64,000 nt of DNA from Leishmania mexicana MHOM/GT/2001/U1103 (Eukaryota > Euglenozoa > Kinetoplastea > Trypanosomatida > Trypanosomatidae), in the NCBI RefSeq assembly GCF_000234665.1, contig NC_018328.1, positions 62,001 to 126,000 on the forward strand. Direction: 5' to 3'. Numbering within the stretch: the first letter of the stretch is position 1; every line of letters begins with the position of its first letter. The position numbers were made by a program, and so were the translations under genes. Below are positions 1 to 9,978 of the stretch, one piece after another. The notes below the pieces were generated by a model. That model did no database searches, was not told the origin of the DNA, and was given only the letters and a program-made list of their open reading frames with translations.

Positions 1-2
1 TC

Positions 3-3000
3 CCCCCAGCATGGGGGGACCAGTTCAGCCAGAGTAGCGGCGCGCCAGGCTGCAGCGGCTCCGCGCACCACGGAAGCCCGCCGGTCGACTCGCAGGACGC
101 GTATGCGGCCGGGTTTCCATTCTACCTGAGCGGCCGCAATGTGCTGGAGATTCCGATCTACTACAAGCTGCAGCATCAGTGCAAGAAGATCCTGCACCGC
201 ATCCAGGGCCACTGCTCGCGACTTGAGCTTGTCGCCATCTTCAACAGAGACCAGTGCTTCCTCGTCGCCGACGATGTCGAAGGGGACACGTTCCACTACC
301 TTCGTTTGGTGTTTGTCAAGGACACGGCGCACACTGTGTCGGTGACCTCCCGCCCGCCGCCACTGACGTCCTCGGATCGCTGCCCGCAGCTCGTGGTGCA
401 ACTCTTCAGCGCAACGCCAAACGCGAGTGTGCGGCGACCGCTGCAGCGGCTACAAGACTTCTGCTACCTTCTGGCGGTGCAGGAGCTGCAGGGGCACCTC
501 AACTATGTGCAGCACAAGATGATCTCCTTCAATGACCTCGTTTTCCTGCAGAACCAGCGACTGGAGCCAATCGTGGTGAGCCTGCGCACCATCTTCGATA
601 CCGCCCTCCCCGATTCTGACCACGACGGTTCCCGCGAGTCGTCGCGCGACGTCGGCACATGCCAGGAGCGGCAGCGAGAGATTGCCATTGCGCTGCTCTT
701 CCTGAATCTTCGCGAGTACAAGTTCAAGCCCTTCGGCGTCCAGGACGAGCCGACGCACGCCACGAGCAACTTCGTGGAGCACTACAACCTCGAACCAGCG
801 AAGGACTCGGCGCCGCGCCAGCACGGCGACTGCCAAGCGCTGCAGGCGTGGCGTTTTGTGAAGATCGTGGATGGAGTGACGGACGTGCTTGTCTCGTGCT
901 GTCTCCACGTGCATCCCGACAACCCGCACGTCATTGTCCTCGACCGCTACCTGACTCGCATCCCAGCGGAACGCTACATCAACGGCGACTCGGAGAACAC
1001 CATCTTGGCCCACCTGGGCCACAGCGTCGAGAAGACCATAGCACAGCTGCGGTTTTTCGGCTTGACCTCGCCGGGCCATCCCTCCTTCCCACTCTTGCGC
1101 TCCTCCGTCCACACGACGGTGGGCGAGCTGCTGCGCATCAGCCAAGAAACATCTTCAGAGGACTCGTCGCTGCTGCGCTACCGGCACTTCTCGCTCGATA
1201 ACATGAGCCCGGCGGTGCTGCCAATGCTGATGGATCAAATATGCGGCGCACTCTCGCACTACGGCCCGACCTGCTTCGCCTACACCGCCGGGCACGCCGC
1301 GAAGGGCGTGGTGCATGTGGCGAACTTCTCGTGGAAGTGGATGGAGAGCATCCAAAACGACGCGATGGCAGACCCGCTGGAGCTCTATGTGACATGCGGC
1401 TACGACGTCATGGACTCGCCCGAGGCGACAGCGCCGTTGGCGCCGACCCGGGTCGTGCCGTACGTCGTGCCAGGTGTTCCGATCACCTCCGTGACGACCG
1501 AGGAATCGCAGATGTCGCTGCTGGGCGAGTACCAGCTGTGCGAGCGTGGCTGCCCGCTGCTGGAGTACCGTATCGTTCTCTCCGTTTCCTTGATGGAGGG
1601 CCTCTCGCTAGCGCTCTTCAACCTGCGCGACACGGAGTACGTTGTGCGCCTTCTGGGCTACGTCGTGCTGGCGATGGAGGAGAAGTCGGCGCTGTTGGAG
1701 GACGTGCTGTTGCAGCGCATGGGCTACGCCGTGCCGTCCTTCTTCAACGAGGCGGATCTGGCGCACAACTGCTGCGGCGACGACACGAATGTGATTCGCA
1801 ACAAGTTGCTGTCCATCAGCTTCGACGCGTACCGGCGGCGCGTCAATAACGTCCGCTTCCGTCCGCAGCCGGACGCGGAGCGGGACGAGCCCTTGGTGGT
1901 GATACTCGAGGGGATGTACAACCGAGGCCTCATTATTAACTACGTCTTTTCTGTCGAGGACGCCATCAAAGTGCTGTTCGACGAGTGCCCACAGTACTCA
2001 CTGCAAGAATGCGTGCGCATTGTCGATGCGCTGCTCGAGTCGCGCGTGCTGTGCGACTCTCCGGGTAGTGCGTTAAAGCCACAGATTCCCATTCTTGCTA
2101 CCCTGCCTCAGAACGAGCAGCTCAGGTCGGACGCGCGCAACTGCCGACTTAGCGAGGTGAGCGGCGTGCCGGCGGATGCCCTTGTGGCGTGCGTCTATCA
2201 TCGCCACATCCTGGTGTCGCACATCATCGTGGAGGCACAGAACGCTCGCTCTGGTGTGGCCGAGGTGCTGGCGAAGTGCGATATGCTGTGGCGGGCGGGG
2301 CCGCAGAACAATGTGCTCGAGTTGGCGAAGGCGATCGTGACGCTGCAGCTGAAGAGCAAGGAGGTGTTCGGCACGCGCGTGCCCGACTTCTCTCTCCGCC
2401 GTGAGCGGTGGCGGCACGAGGACGATGTCCTGGACCCGACCCTTCCTACCCCGACCCAGCAAAACATGAGCTACGCCCGCCCTGTGGACGCGTCGCTGCA
2501 GCTCTACACGGAGCACTTACACCAGCTCTACCCTTCCATGTGCATCATCGATCTCGACCCCAACGACCCGCTCACCACCACAGACGAGGTGCTGCTCAAC
2601 CGTCTGCGATGCCGGTACGGCAAGGTCACAAGCGGAGACGGCGGCGTGGTGCTCTTTAGCCCACACCTCTACTACGGGGTCATCCCGTTTGTGGACCTCC
2701 TGCGCTGTGGCACCCTCTACGAGCGCTACGGCCAACTCGCGGACGCGCTCGGCGAGGAGGCCATCGTCTCTCCCATCACTACCAGCGGACTCTTCATCAT
2801 CGAGGTGGGCTTCCAGGTGGTGCACTACGCGCTCGACTTCTTTGTCATCAACGGCGACGCCGTCCCGCCGGGCATTACGGCGAAGGTGGCCGCAGACTTC
2901 AAGCAGACGCTCCTGTTCGAGAGCGTCCTGTACGACGCTGCGGTGCGCAGCCTGGCACACTGCATCCGTACACACTCGGTCGCGCTCTCGGGGCAGCAGA

Positions 3001-4124
3001 AGGCCTACATGGCGGTGAAGAATCTGGTCAAGTACCACCCCTTCCCCCCGATGCACTGCGCAAACATTGTGGCGGCCTACACCATCACGGACCCGCGGGT
3101 AATGCGGCTGAAGAACCTGACCTCAGGCGGCGCGGCAAACAGCGGCGACGTGCACGTCGGCACAGACGGTGTCCTGTACCTCTCGCCTCACAAGCACAAC
3201 CTCCTGCAACGCGAGCAGACAAACGACATGTACACGTATGGGGGCCTCATCATCTGGGAGCTGGCCCAGCTCTTCGTGCTTCTCACCAACACAAAGGGCG
3301 TGAACAAGGCCTCGCCTGAGTCGAACCGCTACCTCTCTCAGCTCGCTCTCAGCGCCCGACACTTGCTGCTGAATCAACTGCTAGACAGCACCCAGCAGGA
3401 GCGGCTGGATGTGGCGTGGCGGAAGTTTCTGACGGACGGGCGCGTGGCGGCGGCGACGGCCAGGCGTGGCAACACGGAGCGGGAGCTGCCGAGCTATGAC
3501 GAGTTCGAGCTGTTGCGCGGCCACTCGCACAAGATCGTCCTTCACTCGTATGTGCCAATGCTGCAGATGATTCTGGAGCCGGTGGAGTGGAGTGGCGACG
3601 GGTGGCGCCTGCAGGCCGTGTGCGCGCAGTTGTATCCCGAGCATGTTCTGCGCGTGATTGGACGCCAGCGAAGCGCCCGCGAGGCCCAGGAAATATCCGC
3701 GCCAACGCCACATGCACGCCACTACGACCTCGACACGGGCTCCCCGGCCGGGGCAGTGCTACCAAGGCACGCCGCCGCCGCCTCGACAGCGGTCGGTCCG
3801 ATTGGCGGCTACGACATCACACGGCTGTTCATGTCTCCGTGCTTGACCGGCTGGTTTGTGGTGACGTTTGCGCCGAGTAAGGCGGAGGAGAGCGGCTACT
3901 TTCTCGCCATGGAGTGCTTCTCCGATCCGCACCGGCCCTTTGGCGCGAGTGTCGTGGTCGAGGAGCTGAGTCTGTACTGCAAGCCTTCTCGCGCCGCTCA
4001 CCAGCATCGCGTCATGACATTCCTCAGCGAGGCGGAGCAGGCGCTGGTGGAGCGATTTGTGCGACTGGTGAACAGCGCCGTGTGGTCTAGCATTGTGCCG
4101 TGTGTCTCTCAGTTTATGATGTAG
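3..4124 (+). CDS. large conserved protein, function unassigned (5' partial)
   Basis: The frame is open from the window edge to a TAG, giving at least 1373 residues, so the start lies upstream and total length is unknown. Third-position G/C bias is strong throughout and no low-complexity break appears after about residue 45; the first residues are Gly/Ser/Pro-rich. I see no membrane segments, no zinc ligands and no catalytic motif I can name. The protein looks mostly globular and alpha/beta. A segment near residues 630-680, coded around positions 1900-2060, looks helical and could be a DEP-like or winged fold, but this is only an impression. Size and texture would suit a scaffold of a nutrient-sensing or trafficking complex such as SZT2 or a GATOR subunit; I cannot show that from sequence and do not assign it. 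Confidence 0.85.
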   Translation, partial: PPAWGDQFSQSSGAPGCSGSAHHGSPPVDSQDAYAAGFPFYLSGRNVLEIPIYYKLQHQCKKILHRIQGHCSRLELVAIFNRDQCFLVADDVEGDTFHYLRLVFVKDTAHTVSVTSRPPPLTSSDRCPQLVVQLFSATPNASVRRPLQRLQDFCYLLAVQELQGHLNYVQHKMISFNDLVFLQNQRLEPIVVSLRTIFDTALPDSDHDGSRESSRDVGTCQERQREIAIALLFLNLREYKFKPFGVQDEPTHATSNFVEHYNLEPAKDSAPRQHGDCQALQAWRFVKIVDGVTDVLVSCCLHVHPDNPHVIVLDRYLTRIPAERYINGDSENTILAHLGHSVEKTIAQLRFFGLTSPGHPSFPLLRSSVHTTVGELLRISQETSSEDSSLLRYRHFSLDNMSPAVLPMLMDQICGALSHYGPTCFAYTAGHAAKGVVHVANFSWKWMESIQNDAMADPLELYVTCGYDVMDSPEATAPLAPTRVVPYVVPGVPITSVTTEESQMSLLGEYQLCERGCPLLEYRIVLSVSLMEGLSLALFNLRDTEYVVRLLGYVVLAMEEKSALLEDVLLQRMGYAVPSFFNEADLAHNCCGDDTNVIRNKLLSISFDAYRRRVNNVRFRPQPDAERDEPLVVILEGMYNRGLIINYVFSVEDAIKVLFDECPQYSLQECVRIVDALLESRVLCDSPGSALKPQIPILATLPQNEQLRSDARNCRLSEVSGVPADALVACVYHRHILVSHIIVEAQNARSGVAEVLAKCDMLWRAGPQNNVLELAKAIVTLQLKSKEVFGTRVPDFSLRRERWRHEDDVLDPTLPTPTQQNMSYARPVDASLQLYTEHLHQLYPSMCIIDLDPNDPLTTTDEVLLNRLRCRYGKVTSGDGGVVLFSPHLYYGVIPFVDLLRCGTLYERYGQLADALGEEAIVSPITTSGLFIIEVGFQVVHYALDFFVINGDAVPPGITAKVAADFKQTLLFESVLYDAAVRSLAHCIRTHSVALSGQQKAYMAVKNLVKYHPFPPMHCANIVAAYTITDPRVMRLKNLTSGGAANSGDVHVGTDGVLYLSPHKHNLLQREQTNDMYTYGGLIIWELAQLFVLLTNTKGVNKASPESNRYLSQLALSARHLLLNQLLDSTQQERLDVAWRKFLTDGRVAAATARRGNTERELPSYDEFELLRGHSHKIVLHSYVPMLQMILEPVEWSGDGWRLQAVCAQLYPEHVLRVIGRQRSAREAQEISAPTPHARHYDLDTGSPAGAVLPRHAAAASTAVGPIGGYDITRLFMSPCLTGWFVVTFAPSKAEESGYFLAMECFSDPHRPFGASVVVEELSLYCKPSRAAHQHRVMTFLSEAEQALVERFVRLVNSAVWSSIVPCVSQFMM

Positions 4125-5001
4125 CGCCACGACTTGTGCGCTCTCTCTTTCCTCTCCTGCGCCGCCGTTCTCCCCGCTTTCCTCGCTCTCTGGCTCGCTC
4201 ACGGTTTCCGCACTGTCCGCTGTTGAGGGGCGAGCTCATGTGCCCGTGTATGGGTGGCGTGCTTGTCGCTGACTGTAACGGTGCACGGCGATGGCGCCTC
4301 CTGCCGGCGAGAGCGAGGCGGAGGGAGGAGAAGAGGGGGCCGGCGGCTGAAAAGCGTTTCGTGGCCACCTGTGTCTATGGGCGGGCGAGTTACGGGGACC
4401 CACGCAGGGATGCGCTGTCCCCCGCCGCTACCACCCCACCCCACCCTCTCTGTCTGTCGCCCTCTTTGCCTTTTCCTACCTTTAAAGTATTGCTGTGGTA
4501 CCGGGAACAATGCGAACACGACAACCATACGCGCCCTCAGCCAGCGTGCATACCGCACACATCGCTGCCGGTGACGCGTGCTTCGCGTCATGCGTGCGGA
4601 GGAGGGGGAGAGCAAGCGGTAGCACGGAGGCCACAGCAAACTCATACGTTCAGAGAGAGCGCGAGGGAAAAAGGGGGCACTGCTGCCGCCCCTAAGCAAG
4701 TCGCCTGATCCAAGGCAGACACCGCTGCCGGATGCGTGCGAGGGTGTGCTTGGGCTCATATACCCAGGTGCCTTTGATGACCTTCTAGGTCCTATTCACG
4801 CTTCGGTTTACTTGTCCCTCCCCCTGACCTTTCTCACCCTTTCTGTCAAAGACGCGGCCTTCAGACACTCGACGCACGCGCAGACGCAACGCGGAGCCCC
4901 ACGCTGCTTTCTCTCTCGCTTGCTGTGTGAGTCACCTCTTCCACGCACCTCGATCAGCCCTCTCTCCAGCGTTAGAGACGTGCTGCGTCAGCACCAGATG
5001 A
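4125..5001 (+). other. intergenic region: 3' UTR and 5' leader with trans-splice signals
   Basis: No gene seen. Pyrimidine-rich runs follow the stop at 4124. A good acceptor (pyrimidine tract ending in AG at 4968-4969) lies about 30 nt before the next start codon. The short leader carries an extra ATG at 4998 that overlaps the gene start (reported under findings). Confidence 0.7.
4956..4969 (+). promoter_or_regulatory. probable spliced-leader acceptor for the PP1-like gene
   Basis: CCCTCTCTCCAG is a compact pyrimidine tract ending in AG, followed within 32 nt by the start codon. Kinetoplastid mRNAs receive a spliced leader at such sites. A second AG lies just downstream in GTTAG. Not experimentally confirmed. 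Confidence 0.5.
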
Positions 5002-8000
5002 ATGCCACAGCTCATGAAAGGCAGCTCACGTGTGAGTGAGCCGGTGTGCGACCCACCACTGGCATCAACCGCTTCACAAGTGCCGCTACCCCCGCAGGGC
5101 CTCAGTACCGGTCGCTCGAAAGTGGTTGCCGTCCCGCGCCACGGTGGCGGCGCGGTTGTGAGGTGGCACAGAGATAGTCCCGAGGTCAAGGTAACGGTGG
5201 GTGATGCGGCAGTGGACGCCAGTTGGGTGAGTGCGGTACGCCTCTCTGTCGACCCGCACACAGACACGGTGCAACTGACACTCCTGCGGCCTGGGGTGCG
5301 CACCTACGTTGATGGTCAGCGCCTGATGCGAATTGGTTCTCCCGTAGAGGTGCGCGCAACTCAACGAATATCCTTTGGTGCCGATTCAACCTCCTACATG
5401 GTAACGCCGGCCCCGCACAAGCTCGCTCCGGGCACGCTGCATGCGTGCCCGCCACCACCGTTGGCGGTGCCGGCGTATCGGGCAGCGGTCAGTCTGGAGG
5501 GGCAGATGTCGTCGCCTTGCACGTCACCGTCCTCATGTTTTTCGCCCTGCCTAGACTGCTCTTTGCCACCTCTGTGCGTTGACGAGGAAGGGGAACGCGA
5601 AACAGTCTCAGAATCCTCGCTTCTGGCAGCACAGTGGGTCTCGAAAATGCGTGGGTGTTGCCTTACCCACGCGTCGCGCAGCATCGCCGTCACGACTACC
5701 TCTACAGCAAAGGATGCAAGCGCTGTCCGCCAGACGACGGAGAAGTGCGCCATCAGCGCACCGCTGACGGAGAAGACACCAACGGACCTTCTTGTACAGT
5801 GCACCGCGACGGTGGCACGTTGCTCTGCGGACGTGGTGAGTACCACCACCGGTGCTGCTTTACCGCCCGCCCACTCGGAGGAGGAGTGGCTCGGGGCCGC
5901 GGCGTGCTCGCCGTCGCAGGGCCTCACTGGCGAGCAAGCGAACCCACCGGCATCCCTCTGCAACGAGACGGCTGAGCCAGCGCCGCGCAGGGACAAGGCG
6001 CGGCGCGGAATCTTCAAAGGTGAGTCGAGAGCGCGCACGCACCACCACACCAGGCCGTGCTGGACCTTCGACCCCGTTACCAGTGTGCGCTCCCCGGACT
6101 GGGAGGTTCTGCGTGCCATGCAGGGTGACACAACACCACCGGGGCCACAGGGCCTCTACCAGTTCAGCTGCGGCAGCGTCGGGTTCAATGATGCCATGAT
6201 GCAGCTTCGCAGAAGACGCGTTGGTCCCCTGGCACCTTCAGCGGGGGAGGTTGGACAACGCCCACAGCCTCTGAGGCCGCACTTGCAACGGTCTCGCGCG
6301 GCCCGGGACCGTGTAGCGCGCCACTCCAGCGGCGGGGTCTCTTTGGAGTTGACGGAGCGCACCTCCGGCAATGTGGAGGGCGGAGGTAAATCAACAGGCG
6401 CGCACGCGACGCCTTTGTCACGGGATGAGGCGGTCACCGAGCCCTCCAGTGTCCTGAGCAGCGACCTCACCGCTGCACAGAGTGCATGGCAGCATCCCTA
6501 TATGTGGGAAAAGCTGCACTTGTGTCCGCGCGTGACGATGAACCCATTTATTGTCGAAGTGTTCGGTAAGACGCATCGATATCGGCCGCTGGCTCACCTG
6601 AGCGACACGCAGCACGCAGATAGCAGTTGCAGCAGCACCAAGAGCGGTGATGGGGGTGCGCCAGTGGGCGTCTTTGACCGGTTTGCTGGCGTGCCTTGGC
6701 AGCACCCGATCGTCGCGGACGAGATAGTAACCCCGCGAACAGAGGCGCTGCTGCGCGATATCCTGCGGCGCCGCCCTGACTCGACGTCGGCCTCCGAAGA
6801 CGCGATCTTTCTGCACTGCGCCTTGCGACGCTCATACGACGCGGATACAGACCGCTTCTCGTACGTGGACTCACCGGCCTTCGTGCAGCTGATCTACACG
6901 AGATTCTCCTCTTTGCTAACGGCTATCAAGATACGTATGCAGACGAGTCGTCCAGTGTTGCGCCTGTCGTCACCGCTGCTGTGCGGCGGGGATTTACTTG
7001 GCAGCTTCGCGGACCTGATGGTGCTGCTCGACAGCGTCGCCCATTTTGCCCACTGGTCTACGATGCACACGCCGCTGCTGCTGCTCGGCAACTACGTGGA
7101 CGTCGGCTGGCACAGCGTGGAGGTGTGCATGCTGCTGTGCTGTTGGGCGTATTTGCAACCAAGCAAAGTGCACCTTCTTCGCGGCCCTCACGAGGACCCA
7201 GCAGTGAACGGCAACTACCGCCTGCTGGGAAAGCGCTGCCTGCGTTATAAGTGCCGGCAGCGCTATGGCTCGCGCAGGGGCATCGCCCTGTGGGCACAGC
7301 TGAACGATCTCTTTGCCCTGCTACCGGTGGCGGCGGTGATTGATGAGCGGGTATTTGCTACGCATGGCGGCGTGCCACTGCTGCGCGCGTCGACGGCACC
7401 GGGTGGCGAGGAGGAGAGGAGTGCTGCAACGCGGCACCAGCGTGGCGGCAAGACGCCAGTGCACTGCTTGTACAGCGGCACCTCTGGCTCTCCGACGCCG
7501 ACATCGTCGGATGCAATCACTCCGGTGTCCTCCTCGTTCCGCTCAGCAGCAGGCGTTTGCTCCGCGGAACGGCGGACTGCCTGTGCGCACGAGAGGGGCG
7601 GTGACGACGCTAGGGAGAGCGTGCTGTTTGCGCCGCTCCGTCCCTTCAGCATGCGGCATCACTGCTCACAGACGCCCGTGATGGAAGAACCACGCGATGC
7701 TATTACGGCGGAGTACGCTGAGGCGCAGAATGACATCACCGCGATCGAGCTGCTCTCACTCGAAGCGCTCTCCGGCGACCACGTGGACGGGAGCGATGGA
7801 TGCCCGAGGACCAGCACAGAATGCGCAGCGGCAAGCGGTGCGGTGGTCTCCGCCACGGCCTTTCCATCATCCCCGACGCCACCGAGTAATACCATGCCAC
7901 TTCCTCACCAGCGCATGACAGGGCTGGCACCCGAGGGCAGATGTGACATGAGCGCTGCCGTTGTGCTGCCAGCGGCAACCACCCAGGCCCCCACGTCAGC

Positions 8001-9150
8001 ACCGGTTTCGCCGTTGTCTCGGGCCGCCAGCACCAGGCCCATCGCCGCTGCCGCACCTTCCGACTCGGAAGCAATGACGCGAGCGACCCCTGCGTGCAAC
8101 ACGCCATCTGGTGCAACGGACAAGGTCCTGTGCGTTGCGGAAGGCGGTCGCGTCGCCAGGAAGAGGTCCACTGACGCGTGTCATGAGGCGTCCTCATCTC
8201 TGAAGCAGTCGCGGCGAGACGACGTTTTGCCATTCGAAGCAGTTCAACAAGGGTGCACTCCTCCAGTAGCGGCAGCAGCAGAGAGCTCCCCGGTACCGTG
8301 CTTCCTCAACAGCGCATGCGTCACCGATTCTGAAGGGCGGAGCGCCCAGGAACGCGAGGCCGACACATGGTTGCCTTCATCGCACACCTCGGTAGACGAA
8401 GGTGCGCCGTCCGAGGACGACTTTGCCAACCTTCTCGCGGCCGTGCACACAGGTGAGTACGCCTTTCGCACCCTACAGCGCTCCACCCCGTTGGAGAGCC
8501 AAGGCGTGACCCGGCGCCTCCGGCTCGTGCGCGAGCTTCTGTTTAATCGACCTCGTGAGGCGACCGCGAAACTGCTCAAGCCTGAGGAAGCGTTGGACAG
8601 CGATGGAAGGAACGCGGCGGCGGTGCCGTGGTGGCGACCCCATCGAGTGGAGGAGTGCTGCTGTTGCTGCCCTGCTGGCCGTGCGCATCGCTGCTGCCAC
8701 ACCTTCGGCTCTGGCGCTCTCATCCACTTTTTCCTCCGCTTCCGCTTCTCCATGTTGATACGCGGGGCGCCGGATGAGCCCTCTGAGCTGTACGGAGCTG
8801 AGTTATCCGAAGAAGGCCGACTGCTGACACTGAATACGTGCAGCCGAAGGTGCAAGACGGTGTTGCAGGCAGCGGCGTGCGTGGTGGAGTCTCAGACGCT
8901 GCGCCTTGCCACGTGGGGATCGCAGGAACTCGCCGATTCTCTTGGACAGCTGTCACTGAGCAGTCTCCCCGGTGTTCGAGAGACGGAGGCGGGGAGGGCA
9001 GACTTTGAACAGTTTGTGTGCGATACCCTGCACACCCGCCTGCGCGATCATCACATCGTTGGCCCGGGCGATCAGTGGAGTGTGCTCTCGGCGTACAAGA
9101 CCTACATCCAACGGCGAGCCGCAGCTAGCACATCGTCTCGAAGGCTGTAG
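5002..9150 (+). CDS. PP1-like protein phosphatase domain protein, probable pseudophosphatase
   Basis: This 1382-residue protein carries a PP1/PP2A-type metallophosphatase fold split by long insertions. Residues about 55-134 are beta-rich and could be an FHA-like module, but its diagnostic residues are absent. The core begins near residue 575. GDxHG reads GDLLG (663-667; His to Leu). GDxVDRG reads GNYVDVG (696-702; metal Asp to Asn, Arg to Val). RGNHE reads RGPHED (P729; Asn to Pro). The His of THGG (H788) is kept. After about 440 residues of Ser/Ala/Thr-rich, probably disordered insertion, RAH becomes RGA (1254-1256; last metal His lost). A Cys run lies near 1217-1234. In active PP1 these residues bind two metals, so catalysis is unlikely and a scaffold role is inferred. 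The start at 5002 is the first in-frame ATG; M5 could also serve. Confidence 0.85.
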   Translation: MPQLMKGSSRVSEPVCDPPLASTASQVPLPPQGLSTGRSKVVAVPRHGGGAVVRWHRDSPEVKVTVGDAAVDASWVSAVRLSVDPHTDTVQLTLLRPGVRTYVDGQRLMRIGSPVEVRATQRISFGADSTSYMVTPAPHKLAPGTLHACPPPPLAVPAYRAAVSLEGQMSSPCTSPSSCFSPCLDCSLPPLCVDEEGERETVSESSLLAAQWVSKMRGCCLTHASRSIAVTTTSTAKDASAVRQTTEKCAISAPLTEKTPTDLLVQCTATVARCSADVVSTTTGAALPPAHSEEEWLGAAACSPSQGLTGEQANPPASLCNETAEPAPRRDKARRGIFKGESRARTHHHTRPCWTFDPVTSVRSPDWEVLRAMQGDTTPPGPQGLYQFSCGSVGFNDAMMQLRRRRVGPLAPSAGEVGQRPQPLRPHLQRSRAARDRVARHSSGGVSLELTERTSGNVEGGGKSTGAHATPLSRDEAVTEPSSVLSSDLTAAQSAWQHPYMWEKLHLCPRVTMNPFIVEVFGKTHRYRPLAHLSDTQHADSSCSSTKSGDGGAPVGVFDRFAGVPWQHPIVADEIVTPRTEALLRDILRRRPDSTSASEDAIFLHCALRRSYDADTDRFSYVDSPAFVQLIYTRFSSLLTAIKIRMQTSRPVLRLSSPLLCGGDLLGSFADLMVLLDSVAHFAHWSTMHTPLLLLGNYVDVGWHSVEVCMLLCCWAYLQPSKVHLLRGPHEDPAVNGNYRLLGKRCLRYKCRQRYGSRRGIALWAQLNDLFALLPVAAVIDERVFATHGGVPLLRASTAPGGEEERSAATRHQRGGKTPVHCLYSGTSGSPTPTSSDAITPVSSSFRSAAGVCSAERRTACAHERGGDDARESVLFAPLRPFSMRHHCSQTPVMEEPRDAITAEYAEAQNDITAIELLSLEALSGDHVDGSDGCPRTSTECAAASGAVVSATAFPSSPTPPSNTMPLPHQRMTGLAPEGRCDMSAAVVLPAATTQAPTSAPVSPLSRAASTRPIAAAAPSDSEAMTRATPACNTPSGATDKVLCVAEGGRVARKRSTDACHEASSSLKQSRRDDVLPFEAVQQGCTPPVAAAAESSPVPCFLNSACVTDSEGRSAQEREADTWLPSSHTSVDEGAPSEDDFANLLAAVHTGEYAFRTLQRSTPLESQGVTRRLRLVRELLFNRPREATAKLLKPEEALDSDGRNAAAVPWWRPHRVEECCCCCPAGRAHRCCHTFGSGALIHFFLRFRFSMLIRGAPDEPSELYGAELSEEGRLLTLNTCSRRCKTVLQAAACVVESQTLRLATWGSQELADSLGQLSLSSLPGVRETEAGRADFEQFVCDTLHTRLRDHHIVGPGDQWSVLSAYKTYIQRRAAASTSSRRL

Positions 9151-9978
9151 CTGGTGTGTGGGCGTGTGTGTGTGTGTGTCTGCGCACGCAATGAATCCCT
9201 TTCTCTCCGCATTTTTTTTCGTTGCTCCTCGCGTCTCGCGTATCCACTGCTGCCGTATCTTCTGCTATCCTTTCCTCATGTCTTGGCGATGCGTCTGCGC
9301 GGGCCCTCCTGGGCTCGTGCTGGCAGTCGAACCGCCGCTGTAATATGCTCAACGCTGTCATGTTCTACCCGCAATGCCCCTCTCTCACGCACCGCCTTGT
9401 CGAGTCGCTCTTCTTCCCTTTCCGTCCTAACTTGCACAGAGAAGCAAGACAAGGATGAACAAGGAGCGAAAGCGGGGACCGATGCGCAGTCCCGATTCGG
9501 TCAAGGACGGGTCGCGCAGGCGCGCCTGTCCGTCGATGCGATGCGTTGCTTGTCCTCGCCCGCCCGTCCTCCGCTCCATGGAGTCAGACGAGGAGGGAGG
9601 GTCACGACATGCCGCGGTTATGCCATTTGCCTCCATCATCATCGCTCCCCACCCCCGCTCCCCCTTATCAGCGAAGCAACACACACGAGAGCACACCAAA
9701 CATATAAAGGGCGTGATAGCATTACACGAAGGGGACTGTGTGCTGCGATTACGTGAGGCGTTGATTTCCATCACCTCCGCAAAGGCGCCCCCACACGCTG
9801 CACGGACCGTCGGCACCGTTGACCCATCCAGACACAGGCACGTACGGCGTCCACGCGACACCGTCCGCCTCGCTCGCCTCAGAAGACTCTGCTGGTACGG
9901 GTGCCTTTCGCCTGCGCGCCATTTCCTTGCCTTCAACGCCATTCCTCTTCACCGCTGTATTGAACGCGGCTCGGCAAG
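9151..9978 (+). other. intergenic region between PP1-like gene and DNAI1
   Basis: No gene seen. It contains a (GT)n run just after the stop and pyrimidine stretches around 9650-9670 and 9915-9955 that may act as splice-acceptor tracts for the dynein gene. Confidence 0.6.
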
